DNA from: Homarus americanus
Lineage: Eukaryota; Arthropoda; Malacostraca; Decapoda; Nephropidae
Direction: 5' to 3'
DNA length: 64,000 nucleotides
NCBI RefSeq assembly: GCF_018991925.1
Contig: NW_024722158.1
Span: 8,994,420 to 9,058,419, forward strand
Position 1 is the first letter of the stretch. Each line of letters begins with the position of its first letter. A model generated the notes under the pieces. The model saw only the letters and a program-made list of their open reading frames with translations, was not told where the DNA came from and made no database searches. The translations under genes were made by a program, and so were the position numbers. Positions 36,843 through 47,670 of the stretch are shown here, in pieces.

Positions 36843-38427
36843 AACTTGGATGAATCTGGCGAACAAAATTTTTTATCAGAGTACCACATAGAAGGGTACA
36901 ACCTTTTTCACAAGGACAGGGAAGGTAGGAAGGGGGGAGGGGTCGCAATCTTCGTCAAGGATGCATTAAAATGTATTAATAATTCAATAAAGGGTGAAAT
37001 AGGAACCGAGTCTGTATGGGTAGAAATCACGGAAGGAAGAGAAAACTAATTATGGGAGTGATTTACAGGCCCCCCAAGTCTTGGGAAGGAAGCAGCTCAG
37101 CCTATATGGCAGGAAATGAGTAGGGCAACAAAATATAACAACCTGTGCATTATGGGGGTCTCAACTTCAGAAATATTAACTGGGACAACATTGTAGGTGA
37201 CTATAAATCTGAAGACTTCCTAGAAGCAGTACAGGAAAAATTTTTGAAACAACTAATTACAGAACCTACTAGAGGTGACAATATATTAGACCTAGTATTA
37301 ACAAATAAAGAAAATATTATCAGAGATATCACAGTAGGGGAAGAACTAGGTATCAGTGATCACAAAGAAATCAGGTTCACCCTAAATTGGGAAACGAAAA
37401 ACAATCACAATATGGTCAGAGTCCCAAATTTCAAATTTCGGTTGGCGGATTATCAGGAGTTAAGAAGGTACCTAGGTGAGGACACCTGGGAACAGTCACG
37501 TCAGTCACCAGTAGGAAGGGGTGAGGTCATAGATGACACAACAATTGATCATGACACAACAATTGATCATGACTATAATATATTCACTAGTATTCTACAT
37601 AAAGCACAAGAACAAAATATGCCATACAGAAAAATTAGGTCAAAGAAGAATGAGCCAAGGTGGATGACCAGAAAACTTAAACATGACATAGGAATAAAGA
37701 AAGGAATATATAAGAAATTAAAGGGAGGGGAGGAGCAGCTCAGAAATAGGTATAATGAACTATCTAGGAATGTTAAGAAAAATGTAAGGAAAGCAAAGAG
37801 ACTATGAAGTGTAAATAGCAAGAGAATCCAAGGCGAATCCCAAGGGATTTTTCGAGGTATATAGAACAAAGGTCAAGGACAACGGTGGGCCTATAAAGTC
37901 AGGGAAGGGAGAAGTGGTAAATGGCAGTGAAGAAATAAGCAAAGCATTGAACAGCTACTTCTTATCAGTTTTCACAGAGGAAATTTCGTATGAAATTCCA
38001 GAGGTGGAACTGATATTTAAGGGAAAGGAAGAAGAGATATTATAGAATATCACTATCAGAAAAGAGGATGTTCTTAAGAAGATAAATAAACTAAAGAAGA
38101 CAAAATCCCCAGGGCCGGATGAAATTTTCCCTCGAGTCTTGAAAGAGTGTAGGGAACAGATTAGCGGACCCCTCGTAAACTTATTTACAAAATCATTAGA
38201 CACTGGAGTTGTGCCAGACTTGTGGAAACAGGCAAATGTAGTACCCATATTAAAAAAGGGAGACAGAGCATCAGAGTCAAATTACCGGCCGATCAGTTTG
38301 ACGTCAGTAGTGGGGAAATTTCTTGAATCAATTATAGCAGATAACATCCGATCGCATTTAGAGAAAAGCAAATTAATCTACGACTCTCAACATGGGTATA
38401 CAAAGGGAAAATCTTGTCTAACAAATA
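36843..38427 (+). mobile_element. CR1-like LINE segment: endonuclease end, linker and first RT motifs
   Basis: The plus-strand translation starts inside the AP-type endonuclease (GRKGGGVAIFVKD near 36,925; GVIYRPPKSW near 37,056 in a shifted frame; FRNINWDN and ILDLVLTNK; GISDHKEIRF at 37,350-37,380, the SDH catalytic box). The linker includes EQNMPYRKIRSKKNEPRW (37,610-37,665). After frameshifts and stops (37,805; several between 37,830 and 38,060) the RT begins: TKSPGPDEIFPRVLKE (38,100-38,148), NYRPISLTSVVGKFLE (38,281-38,328) and SQHGYTKGKSCLTN (38,386-38,424). It ends there, well before the catalytic boxes, and unrelated sequence follows. The 37,145-37,807 stretch is the longest remaining open piece (about 220 codons), starting downstream of a broken frame. 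This copy cannot be active. Its linker is clearly homologous to that of the element at 44,040. Confidence 0.9.
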
Positions 38428-39731
38428 TATATAATTGTTCATCATTTTTATCGATATTGACAACTTCTCATTAAAAATTCTAAAGTTGTTATAATTTCAC
38501 TGAACAAATCATAACTTAACCAACAACCAATTAATATACAATCAAGAAACATGAAAATCGATCAATCTAGTTCTCAAATATTCATGAAATAAGAGTTTTT
38601 TTTCACCATGGAACGTGACACTGACCTTGGATCTATATCCTAAACTCTTGTAAATCCTTGGTTTATTGTCTCACACTAAACCATCAAACTCTGGTATTTC
38701 TTTGACAGTAAAATTGGTCCATCTGTTTTAACAACGTCGGGTGAACTTTGACCTACTTGTACTGTACTGAGATTATATCGGTTTATTCCCGGTCAGTTCC
38801 CAGGTTTCCTAGAGAGTTATATAAAAATTGATAAAATAGTATTCTATTTTATTTACAGAATCGCACACACAGACAAAACCATTGACTCTTTTACTCTCTG
38901 GGTAAAATATGCAGTGAACGACATTTTCTATTGATTTATAATATTTACAGTACAATAACGTGTTAGTATGTGATATATGTATGATGTAATGAAATGATTT
39001 TAAGTGTATAGTCAAACGACAGAATTAACGCCATCTGTTGTCACCGTTGTAGGCTTCCAAACTTATAATTGAAGTTGTTGGTAATTTGAGTTATGATTTT
39101 GTGTTATAAATTTTTAATTAATGTACAGAGGTGAAAACTATACTATGAACAAAAACTTGTTATCATGTATGTTACAATATAGATCTAAGATATAAATTTT
39201 TACTTTAAGATAACATACAAGAAATTAAAAAAAAAACTTTCCAGACTAAATTTTATTGATTAAGAAATTTTATTGAAAAAATCCTCAGGGAAGATTTACC
39301 CGCAAAATAACACTAAACATAAAACCTTGCGTGAAATGACCTTTATACAGCGTCTTACAGGCCAGAAGAGTCATGAGAGGTCGTGACCGAGTGACCTTCC
39401 TTACAGTATAACTTAACACAGATTAACATAAGCGTGGTAAAGTATGTTATATATAGTGAGTTAGGACATTTCTTAATTCAAAGCTGTTCGTATAGTCAAG
39501 GATGAACAAAATATGGCGCAGAATTCTATAGCACACACACACACAAAACTCTAGAAAGGTCACCTGGTAATCATCTCAGTGCAACACCACATGATGCTAC
39601 GATATGTGTTGTCTTCTAAATGAAATGAATCAGTGGTTGTTTTGTTGAGGTACCGCTCAGACACGTATAATTATTTGAACGTAAAAATAGGAGCTCCTTA
39701 AATATCGACCAGAAAGGCAACGCCACCCTAA

Positions 39732-39732
<1 letters not shown>
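38428..39732. other. Unassigned AT-rich DNA
   Basis: No element or exon is recognised. Low-complexity A/T runs are frequent. The word GCCATCTGTTGTCACCGTTG at 39,031 is unplaced. Confidence 0.55.
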
Positions 39733-39802
<70 letters not shown>

Positions 39803-39812
39803 CGCGCGCATT
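39733..39812. repeat. (GT)n(GC)n microsatellite
   Basis: About 29 GT dinucleotides pass into about 8 CG dinucleotides (39,794-39,809). Alternating purine-pyrimidine over about 75 bp is a strong Z-DNA-prone composition. Confidence 0.98.
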
Positions 39813-41077
39813 CAAGGTTAATTCATCGTCCTCAAAGGTTTAAGTCGTTGTATTCAAAGGTATAAGTAATATGTCCGACACAGTAATAAGGACGTCTAAC
39901 AGTGACACAAAACACAAGCTGAATAAAAATATTCCAACTTTGAAATATTTTGCAGAAGTTAGGCCAAGAAAAGACATCAGCTCACAAAACGGTCACCAGA
40001 GATCATCATCAACATTCCACAACAACATTGCACAGTGCCCGAGGCGGAGTAAAAGTGGGTCCCACATGGCCGACAGCTCTTTAAGGCCAACGGGCTTACA
40101 ACACACTGAATACTAAGTCTTCCGTACACGAGGCGACTTAGGACCGTCATTGCACCTCACCGCTTTCAATTCCCCAATTCACCTTAGGTATACATTCAGA
40201 GCTGGGTCAATTAGGGTTGCTCTGAACCTGAACCAGACACCCTCAGGACAGAAGGGGGGAGATGTACCCACTTATCCGTAACACCCTAAGTGGCCAAGGA
40301 ACATTTTATATTTCAGTAATTGAGGCATCGTTACGAGACCCTGTTAGGTCTTAATATAGCCACCAAAAGGTTATCACCCCTGAAGTTGTTTAGTTTAGGG
40401 CTTTAGACATTATTAAATAAAAAATTTAAATACTGCTAACAAAAGGCAAGATACTGGACCACCTCTCAAGAAGCAATTGTGGTGGAAGCGTGTCAGATAC
40501 ATCGTCCACTAAGGCAACCAGACTAATTCCTATAACAGCAACCAAGTCGACACATCACTTGGCCAGGGATAACACACTGCACACCATGACGACACGAGTG
40601 AATGGCAAAAGTCAAAACAAAAGAACGAAAGTTAATAAAAACCCATAAGCCATTACTAGTCGAGAAAAGTGTCCGGACAATATAAAAACAAAATATAAAA
40701 AACTAAACGGATAATCCGGATATCTTCTCAGGTACCAGGATGGACACGAACATTTAATGGCTTTGTGTAGGTGACTTAACTGTTTATTATTGGATGGTCT
40801 ATGTATATTGTATACCTGCACTGTCACGGTGAATTTCTTTGTATACCTGCACGGTCTATGTATATTGTATACTTGTATTTTCTATATACATGCTAAATCA
40901 ATGTTAACGTCAATGATAATTTTTCTGAATAAATATCTACCTACGCTGGGTAGTCTCTAAGCACTCCTGCAGGCACTCTTGGGTGGGAAGAAAGTGCTAT
41001 ACAAATGGGTACATGGACACAGGGGTATGTGTATATACTATCTCCCTCCGATAATGTAATATAACGCTCTCAAAATC
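39813..41077. other. Unassigned DNA with one short direct repeat
   Basis: GGTCTATGTATATTGTATAC occurs at 40,797 and 40,853 (56-bp spacing). The word TTCAGAGCTGGGTCAA near 40,195 resembles TTCACAGCTGGGTGAA near 55,463, so both may belong to one dispersed repeat. The frame at 39,871-40,116 (81 codons, ATG start) has no motif I recognise. Confidence 0.5.
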
Positions 41078-41292
41078 ATGGTGTGTTACAGTCATGGTGG
41101 GTCACAATGATGGTGGGTTACAGTTATGGTGAACGGTCATGGTGGGTTATAGTCATAGTGGGTTACAGTCATGGTGGGTTACAGTCACGATGAGTTACAA
41201 TCATGGTGGGCTACAGTCATGGGTGGGTTACAGTCATGGTGGGTTACAGTCATGGTGGGTTACAGTCATGGTGGGTCGATCAAGGTGGGTTA
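41078..41292. repeat. 16-bp minisatellite (about 12 copies)
   Basis: TTACAGTCATGGTGGG repeats with single-base variants (ACAATGATGG, ATAGTCATAGTGG, TCACGATGAG), ending near 41,290. Confidence 0.9.
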
Positions 41293-41811
41293 CATATTAA
41301 TAGAGCCAGACACATTAAATTATTCATATTAACACCGAACAAGAGTATTTAGCCGGCACAGTCATTAAAATTCTCATTATAAATTTATCGTCAAGGCTTT
41401 ACAATTTTTTTACCATTGTAATATTAATAATATATATGAATTAAATCAACAGTGTGTTCAAAAAGTAGACCCAATCTGATAATAGTTTATGGCATTAAAA
41501 GTGTGTTATTTATTACTCTCACTATAGGTATCGTAATTGGTTATAAAAGAATGTAAATCTAAAAATTCAGTTCACATAAATGGCGTAAAATCTTCAAAGT
41601 AGAAATAGCATAATTTCTAGCAAATGAATCGAAAGTCGACTGGTATTCTTGAGAGAGTTTGAGATTGGCTCCATCATCAGATTTAAGTTATAATAAAAGA
41701 TACACAAAATAGTCAACTAATCATAAAAAAGGTAAATAAACAGTAAGTTGAAAGGAAATATTCGACAGGCCTTGATGAGGACACATGCTGCAGAAGGGAT
41801 ACTCACCAATG

Positions 41812-42038
41812 TACAGTCGCCTTCACTAGTGCATTTACAGGGGCTCGTCATATAAACATTCCACAAATCATTACATTGAGATATTTATTTTAATATTGTT
41901 TTACTTTGATTCCATAGTATGTTTACTACTGAGAGTTTCCTTCTGTCGAATGTAAACAAACACAGCGCTGCCACACTGCACATTATCTGACGAACCGCTG
42001 TACGAGCCGCTGTAAACGCACTGGTGAAGAGGACTGTA
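41812..42038. repeat. Imperfect inverted repeat with arms of about 35 bp
   Basis: The left arm (41,812-41,846) reads TACAGTCGCCTTCACTAGTG then CATTTACAGGGGCTCGT. The reverse complement of 42,003-42,037 reads TACAGTCCTCTTCACCAGTG then CGTTTACAGCGGCTCGT. There are five mismatches in about 37 bp, and the arms are separated by about 155 bp. The right arm lies inside the possible exon. Confidence 0.8.
41884..41889 (-). promoter_or_regulatory. Candidate AATAAA polyadenylation signal
   Basis: AATAAA on the minus strand lies 12 bases beyond the stop of the possible exon at 41,901-42,109. In AT-rich DNA this hexamer is frequent by chance, so its weight comes only from position. Confidence 0.25.
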
Positions 42039-42109
42039 CTTCAGGTTAGCATGGCGTCTTATGGTCCACACTGACAAAGCGCCATTAATCCCCCGAATAT
42101 AATCGTTTC
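41901..42109 (-). CDS. Possible terminal coding exon of an unknown gene
   Basis: On the minus strand a good 3' splice site is present: a long pyrimidine-rich stretch (about 42,112-42,160, ending TTCTGTCTTGTTTTAG) is followed by an open frame from 42,109. The frame runs about 69 codons to a TAA at 41,903-41,901. It includes GNDYIRGINGALSVWTIRRH and YSGSYSGSSDNVQCGSAVF. An AATAAA polyadenylation signal lies 12 bases after the stop (41,889-41,884). Acceptor, open frame, stop and poly(A) signal in this order are what a last exon looks like. The intron phase would be 1. No upstream exon could be identified and I recognise no family. Against the call: the frame is short, and part of it is repeated in inverted form at 41,812-41,846, which suggests a repeat. 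Confidence 0.3.
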
Positions 42110-42194
42110 CTAAAACAAGACAGAAATGAGGGAGAATTGAGGATAAAAGATGAAAAAAATCCACCATCACCAACCTACAGTACACCACCCACAC

Positions 42195-42595
42195 TTACCC
42201 ACCACCAACACCACCCACCACCCACTATACAGTAAACTTCAACATGAAACTAAACTTAAAAAACAAAAACCATTCACTGTGATAAATTTCGAATACTCTG
42301 ATTAACTTAAGAGAATATATGAAGAACTGAATTAATAATGATAATATTATCTACTCTTCGGGGATTAAACATAAGCTTATAGGGAGGTCTAAGGCGTCTT
42401 GTCATCATCAAAGATTTAAAACTGGTAATTGAATGTGTCTCTCAGGGGACAGTAAAGCTGGTACTTTAAATATCCAGCAAGTAAGAGTTTCATATAATTT
42501 ATGTGTGTCCTGACATCAAACTACTCTGATGATGTAGAATAATTTTATGACAACGAGTCTTCATAAAATAGAGAAATTATTATGGGAGACGTAAC
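42195..42595. other. Unassigned DNA
   Basis: Nothing is recognised apart from a short CACCACCAAC-rich stretch at 42,198-42,230. Confidence 0.5.
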
Positions 42596-42712
42596 CTAAT
42601 TTAATGTAACCTGACCTAAGTTAAGCGAATAATCTTAATGAACCTGACCTGACCTGACCTAACCTGACCTGACCTGACCTGACCTGACCTGACCTAACCT
42701 AGGTAACATTAA
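42596..42712. repeat. Telomere-like pentamer block (CCTGA/CCTAA)
   Basis: About 70 bp of ACCTGACCTGACCTAACCTG sequence lie at 42,640-42,702, preceded by looser copies. The CCTGA variant dominates, unlike the CCAAA variant at 33,078 and the pure CCTAA at 55,365, so each block homogenised separately. Confidence 0.85.
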
Positions 42713-43064
42713 AGCGTTTAATCTTCAGGTAAAAAAGCTGGGGTGGGTTAATCTCTTCATAAAGGAGTAAAAACAATAAACTAAGTTAGATTAGTGAACT
42801 GAAAAATCGACTTAGAACATTAAGAAAGTAATTGAGCTAAACCAAGATGTAATGAACAATATCAAGGACAAATTCATCTCGGCCATGGACGATGAAACTA
42901 CAGTATACAGAATATTAATAGAATTTTACAATACCATAAGCCCTGTATTTACCTGGCCGCCACAACCTACACAAATTGCCACTATGTTCAAGGTTCATCG
43001 ATTATTCATAAACTTTGCTTTCAGTTATAAATTCTTCGTAGAATCAAAGTATTGAAGAGTTTTA
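42713..43064. other. Unassigned DNA
   Basis: A plus-strand frame at 42,852-43,055 (67 codons) has no recognised motif. The motif GTTTAATCTTCAGGT at 42,716 belongs to the dispersed word described among the findings. Confidence 0.5.
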
Positions 43065-43065
43065 C

Positions 43066-43140
43066 AACCTGGTTGTTGAGTGGATAGAACACTCGCTTTT
43101 TCTCATAAGAGTCGTTGGTTCAATTTCCTGGCAGTTGTAA
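43066..43140 (+). repeat. tRNA-derived SINE head or tRNA pseudogene
   Basis: CTGGTTGTTGAGTGGATAGAACACTCGC (split over two pol III features) gives an A-box-like GGTTGTTGAGTGG at 43,071-43,083. A good B box, GGTTCAATTTCC, lies at 43,117-43,128, correctly spaced about 34 bases downstream. ACTCGC and GAGTCG flank the position of an anticodon loop. There is no convincing acceptor stem, and what follows (CTGGCAGTTGTAATTAAC) does not close a cloverleaf. A SINE head is therefore more likely than a functional tRNA gene. Confidence 0.55.
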
Positions 43141-43436
43141 TTAACATAGCTGTAAATGACTACCTAATTTTACAGTTTAGGAAGTGAAGGCAGGGTAAGT
43201 GCGGTGCCGGCCATATTGACTCCTGGTGGACGCTCGCTACAGACAATGTATACAGAGAGGTCCGATGAATTTCAAAATGAACACTGTCACGTCCTGTGTT
43301 CTCGGTAAGGTTGTCAAAAACTTTCGTCCATTGTGTCCTATTGTGTAACACAAAATTGTAAAGATACATTTTTGATTGTGTGTACTGTAGCTAAGGCCTT
43401 TCTATAACGTTAAGGAATTTAATCAATTTTAATCAT
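43141..43436. other. Unassigned DNA, possibly the SINE body
   Basis: The sequence directly after the B box may be the unconserved body of the SINE. No coding feature is seen. Confidence 0.4.
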
Positions 43437-43497
43437 AAGAGGGCACACGCTGGGTGGGTGGGTTTTGGGTGGGGGTGGGTGAGGTGGGGGAGGGGTA
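43437..43497. repeat. G-rich tract with quadruplex-forming potential
   Basis: The plus strand carries more than six runs of three or more G within 55 bp (GGGTGGGTGGGTTTTGGGTG and GGGGGTGGG, then GGTGGGGGAGGGG). Confidence 0.8.
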
Positions 43498-44039
43498 ATC
43501 TTCAGTTGATCTCAAAACGCTAAAGTAAAAAAAACTGAATTTGACCAAAAGTGACATCAACAAATCACACACACCAAAGTTCAACAAGTTAGAATATGAA
43601 GTAATTGAATGGACAACTGCTTCAATTGTTGTACTGCACACTGCGTAACAGACAGGTAACAAATAGTAACAAGAAGAGTAACAAATAGGTGAGATCTTAA
43701 TGTGAAGTCGGTAGTAGTGGGAGTGTTTTGTGGTAGTGGATGGTAGTAGTGAGCAATGGTAGAGGGCAGGGCAATAGGCAGTGGGTAGTAGACAGGCAAT
43801 AGATAGCGCACAGTAGACAAAAGACAGCAGGCAGTAGGCAACAGACAGAGTGGGCAGTGGGCAAAAGAGGGCAGGCCACATTGTTCAAGGAAGAGCCCAG
43901 GAAAAACCCAACAAAACAGAATAACTTGATGGCCAGATAACATTTGGGAGTTTGGAGATACTCAGTGGACAAGAAGAACTCTCGGTAGGCACTGTGGGGA
44001 TCACCCGAAGATTAACCCCCAGCTTAATTCACTTTAACA
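43498..44039. other. Unassigned DNA with low-complexity GGCAGTAG words
   Basis: A purine/GCAGTA-rich stretch at 43,690-43,870 produces overlapping Cys/Leu/Pro-rich frames on the minus strand (43,429-43,972). Three frames are open over the same bases, a sign of low complexity and not of a gene. The transition into the LINE lies somewhere between 43,975 and 44,060. Confidence 0.6.
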
Positions 44040-46105
44040 CTAACCTGACAACGAGATCTGAGATTGCCGAGTTCCACGACAATTTAAATAGTGAGTTACT
44101 TAATGCACAAAGGCAGAACATACCATACAAAAAACTCAGATCAGACAACAATGACCCTAAATGGATAAATAATTATTTAAAGAACATCATTGGCCAAAGG
44201 AAGGCTATAGGTAGAAGGATAAATCGTGGCGAAATTCACCTCCGACCATTATAGGTATTGGCGAGTAGGTTAAAACCGAGATAAGGAAAGCAAAGAGGAA
44301 TAATGAGGTAAGGATAGCAAGGAAGAAGACAAACCCCAAAGGATTCTACCAAAATGTATCAAACTAAAACACGAGAAAAGATTGACCAATACGGTCAGAC
44401 TTCTTCGAAGAGCTCACTGATAACGACGGAGAAATGAGCAATAATTTGAATAAATATTTTTCAACAGTTTTCACCACTGAAAATTTAAACATGATACCCG
44501 AGGCACCGACTCTATTCAGAGATAGTGAAGAAAACAAATTAAGTGAGATAGTAGTGACTAGTAACGATGTTAGTAAGCAAATAGACAAACTAAAGCCTAA
44601 TAAGTCACCTGGTCCCGATGAGATATTTGCCAGAGTATTAAAGGAATGTAAGGAAGAGCTTAGTATGCCCTTAGCAAAGTTGTTTAACATGTCCTTAAAA
44701 ACAGGTGTAGTACCAGAATCCTGGAGGATAGGAATGTAATACCGATTTTCAAGAAGGGGGATAGATCACTATCCTCTAACTACCGCCCAATCAGTCTAAC
44801 ATCAATAGTAGGCAAATTACTGGAAGCAATCATTTCAAACTCTATTCGAAATCACCTGGAGAAGCACGCGATTGATCAATGATTCCCAGCATGGCTTCAC
44901 AAGCGGACGTTCTTGTCTAACTAATCTATTAACATTCTTTTCATCAGTTTTCGAATCGGTGGACGAGGGCACAATTATGATGTGGTATATCTCGACTTTA
45001 GCAAAGCCTTCGACAGAGTCCCCACGAAAGACTAGAAAGGTAGAAGCTCATGGCATCAAAGGTGACATCCTTAAATGGATTAGGGCGTGGTTACAGGACA
45101 GAAACAGCGAGTGAGCATTAACGGCACTAAGTCCATTGAGCAACGTCACAAGTGGAGTTCCCCAAGGCTCAGTACTTGGACCATTATTATTTATTATATA
45201 CATAAACGACATAGATATCGGCATTGACAGCAACATAAGTAAATTTGCTGGAGGTCACTAAAATAGGACGTGTTATCAAATCTGACGAGGACTCGGCAAA
45301 ACCACAGGAAGATTCTAAACAAATTTTTCGAATGGTCTGAAAAATGGCAGATGAAATTCAACGTGGACAAATGTAAAGTACTCAGTATAGGAGATGTAAA
45401 CAGGGAAACCAGATACCAGATGAACAACGATGCCATAGAGAAATCCGACTGCGAGAGAGATTTAGGAGTAATGATAAGTAGGAACCTTAAGCCAAGTAAA
45501 CAATGTGTTTTTGCTCGTAACAAGGCTAATAAAGTACTTGGGTTCATACAAAGGAGTGTTAGTTACAAGACTAGCGAGGTCATCCTAAAACTGTATCTTG
45601 CTCTTGTGAGACCACACCTGGATTACGCAGTTCTAGTTCACCGTATTACAGAATGGATATAGAATCCTTGGAAAGAATTCAGAGGAGAATGACAAGACTA
45701 ATCCCGGGCATTAGGAACCTTGAGTATAGAGACAGGCTAAAGCATCTTAATTTGCACTCCCTTGAGAGACGTAGAGCGAGGGGCGACCTGATAGAGGTGT
45801 ATAAGTGGAAGGCAGGGCTAAACAAAGGGGACATTACAAAGGTACTCAAACTATCCAACCAGGAGCGAACTCGTAGACAAATTTAGATTTAGGCGTGATA
45901 TAGGTAAACACTGGTTTGGAAACAGAGTAGTGGATGAATGGAACAAGTTACCAAATATCATCATTAACTCGAATACGCTGAATAGCTTCAAACATAGGTT
46001 GGATGCTCATATGAGCAATAGGGGTTGGGTGTAAACGGGACTGCCCAGTATGGGCCAATAGGCCCGCTGCAGTTTCCTCCATTCTTATGTTCTTATGTAA
46101 TCCAC
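44040..46105 (+). mobile_element. CR1-like LINE, 5'-truncated and inactivated, with intact 3' terminus
   Basis: The element keeps the linker (QRQNIPYKKLRSDNNDPKW, about 44,110-44,165) and RT motifs in order. These are NKSPGPDEIFARVLKECKEE (44,600-44,658), NYRPISLTSIVGKLLEA (44,781-44,830), SQHGFTSGRSCLTNL (44,887-44,930), a frameshifted DFSKAFD (about 44,995-45,015) and [19 protein letters not shown] (45,153-45,210). The thumb includes ERDLGVMISRNLKPSKQC and VRPHLDYA. The C-terminus reads DIGKHWFGNRVVDEWNKL and ends in a stop at about 46,034. The 3' UTR contains GGGCCAATAGGCCCGCTGCA, and the tail TTCTTATGTTCTTATG lies at 46,083-46,098. The endonuclease is missing. Frameshifts or stops lie near 44,255, 44,737, 44,880, 45,000, 45,115, 45,262, 45,660 and 45,885. 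The catalytic FADD is replaced by FAGG with a frameshift (45,247-45,258). Confidence 0.92.
45241..45260 (+). pseudogene. Destroyed RT catalytic box (FADD to FAGG plus frameshift) in the CR1 copy
   Basis: AAATTTGCTGGAGGTCACTA reads KFAGGH and then a stop, where CR1-type elements have FADD followed by a threonine. One base has also been gained, so the codons ACT AAA ATA GGA continue in another frame. The two aspartates bind the metal ions of reverse transcriptase, so this copy could not polymerise even with an open frame. Confidence 0.85.
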
Positions 46106-46269
46106 CCCCCTCAGGTAGCGTTAGGGTGTTTAATCAGCAGATGAAACAATCGGGGGCCTAATCTTCAGGTGATCCGACTTACGAAGCATATTGGGGGGTT
46201 CATCTAGCTGTGGTGGTTGAGGATGAAGGTGATCAGTGTCTCGTGGTGGTGACACAGGCGAGGTGAATG

Positions 46270-46662
46270 TATCGATATTCCCTTCTGGTGAGAGTGGTAT
46301 TACGTTTCCTTCTGGTGAGAGTGGTATTACGTTTCCTTCTGGTGAGAGTGGTGTTACGTGTCCTTCTGGTGAGAGTGGTGTTACGTGTCCTTCTGGTGAG
46401 AGTGGTGTTACGTGTCCTTCTGGTGAGAGTGGTGTTACGTGTCCTTCTGGTGAGAGTGGTGTTACGTGTCCTTCTGAGAGTGGTGTTACGTGTCCTTCTG
46501 GTGAGAGTGGTGTTACGTGTCCTTCTGGTGAGTGGTGTTACGTTTCCTTCTGGTGAGAGTGGTGTTACGTTTCCTTCTGGTGAGAGTGGTGTTACGTGTC
46601 CTTCTGGTGAGAGTGGTGTTACGTGTCCTTCTGGTGAGAGTGGTGTTACGTGTCTTCCTCGC
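46270..46662. repeat. 27-bp minisatellite (about 14 copies)
   Basis: The unit is GGTGAGAGTGGTGTTACGTG followed by TCCTTCT. Since 27 is a multiple of 3, one frame repeats the nonapeptide GESGVTCPS. Edge copies read ATTACGTTTC in place of GTTACGTGTC, and two copies have deletions (46,467; 46,530) that shift the frame, so the open frame is not maintained by selection. Confidence 0.95.
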
Positions 46663-47335
46663 TCAATGTAGCGCTAAATAGTCGAGGAAGTTTTTTTTCC
46701 TGGTGCTTTCCTTCTACGGGAGCTACAGAATACGTGTATGGGGTATTAGAGAACTTTTTATAGAGGAGGGAATGGGAGCACAGACTCTCGACGGTGTATT
46801 GACCATGAGGGAGTGGTCCAGTGAGGTGATATAGTGTACAGTATACTGCACATGTGGCAAGTGGCAACCAAACTAGAGTAACCCAGAACAAATCTCTTAT
46901 TTTCACGTTATACTTTGAATATATCACAACTTGTATTAAAGGATATAAGCACGCAAGAGATGAGTCCCCTTATGGCCGCTATCACAGACCAGGTATAACG
47001 GGGCAGAGATGGGTGAGGAGTCAAGGAACTTGGGAGAATGAGCTCAGACGAGTCAGACAACATGGGAGAAGAACGTGATTATAGAAGAGCCAGTAGATCA
47101 CAATAAAGGCCAAGAACAAGAACTCATGAAGGAGCCACCAGCAGCTTGTACTAAATAGGGAAATACAAGAGGCAATTCTCAGTGTATTATGGCACAGCAT
47201 CAGTGACAATTAGTGTACAGAATGATACAAATTTAGTAACATATGTGACCTTAATTTTAGAAGCTGACACTGTACTGGTGAAGGGGGCAGTCAGCACGTA
47301 ATATTATGGAACAGTGACTCATGACAGTGTGTGGC
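46663..47335. other. Unassigned DNA
   Basis: No element or exon is recognised between the two minisatellites. The minus-strand frame at 46,646-46,927 runs into the minisatellite and shows no motif. Confidence 0.5.
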
Positions 47336-47670
47336 CTCACTAATGATTGGAGTGTGTTCTGGTGCTGACCGTACGGAGTGTGCTCTGGGGCTGACCGTAC
47401 GGAGTATGTTCTGGTGCTGACCGTACGGAGTGTGCTCTGGGGCTGACCGTACGGAGTGTGTTCTGGTGCTGACCGTACGGAGTGTGTTCTAGGGCTGACC
47501 GTACGGAGTGTGTTCTGGGGCTGATCGTACGGAGTGTGTTCTGGTGTGACCGTACGGAGTGTGTTCTGGAGCTGACCGTATGGAGTGTGTTCTGGTGTGA
47601 CCGTACGGAGTGTGTTCTGGTGCTGATCGTACAGTGTGTGTTCTGGTGCTGACCGTATGGAGTGTTGATT
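47336..47670. repeat. 26-bp minisatellite (about 12 copies)
   Basis: The unit is GTGTGTTCTGGTGCTGACCG followed by TACGGA. Alternating variants (CTCTGGGGCTGACC versus TTCTGGTGCTGACC) suggest an early dimeric stage. Minus-strand open frames across it are repeat artefacts. Confidence 0.95.

Noticed and set aside
39500..39530. ATGGCGCAGAATTCTATAG resembling a satellite monomer outside the array
   Set aside because: Only about 15 bp match and there is no tandem partner; chance similarity is enough.
43066..43140. Functional tRNA gene
   Set aside because: Only the A and B boxes fit. The acceptor stem does not pair and no terminator T-run follows at the right distance, so a SINE head or pseudogene is preferred.
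43429..43972. Three overlapping minus-strand Cys/Leu/Pro-rich frames that look like secreted proteins
   Set aside because: The region is a low-complexity GGCAGTAG/GTAGTG stretch. Simultaneous openness in three frames and the absence of motifs argue against coding.
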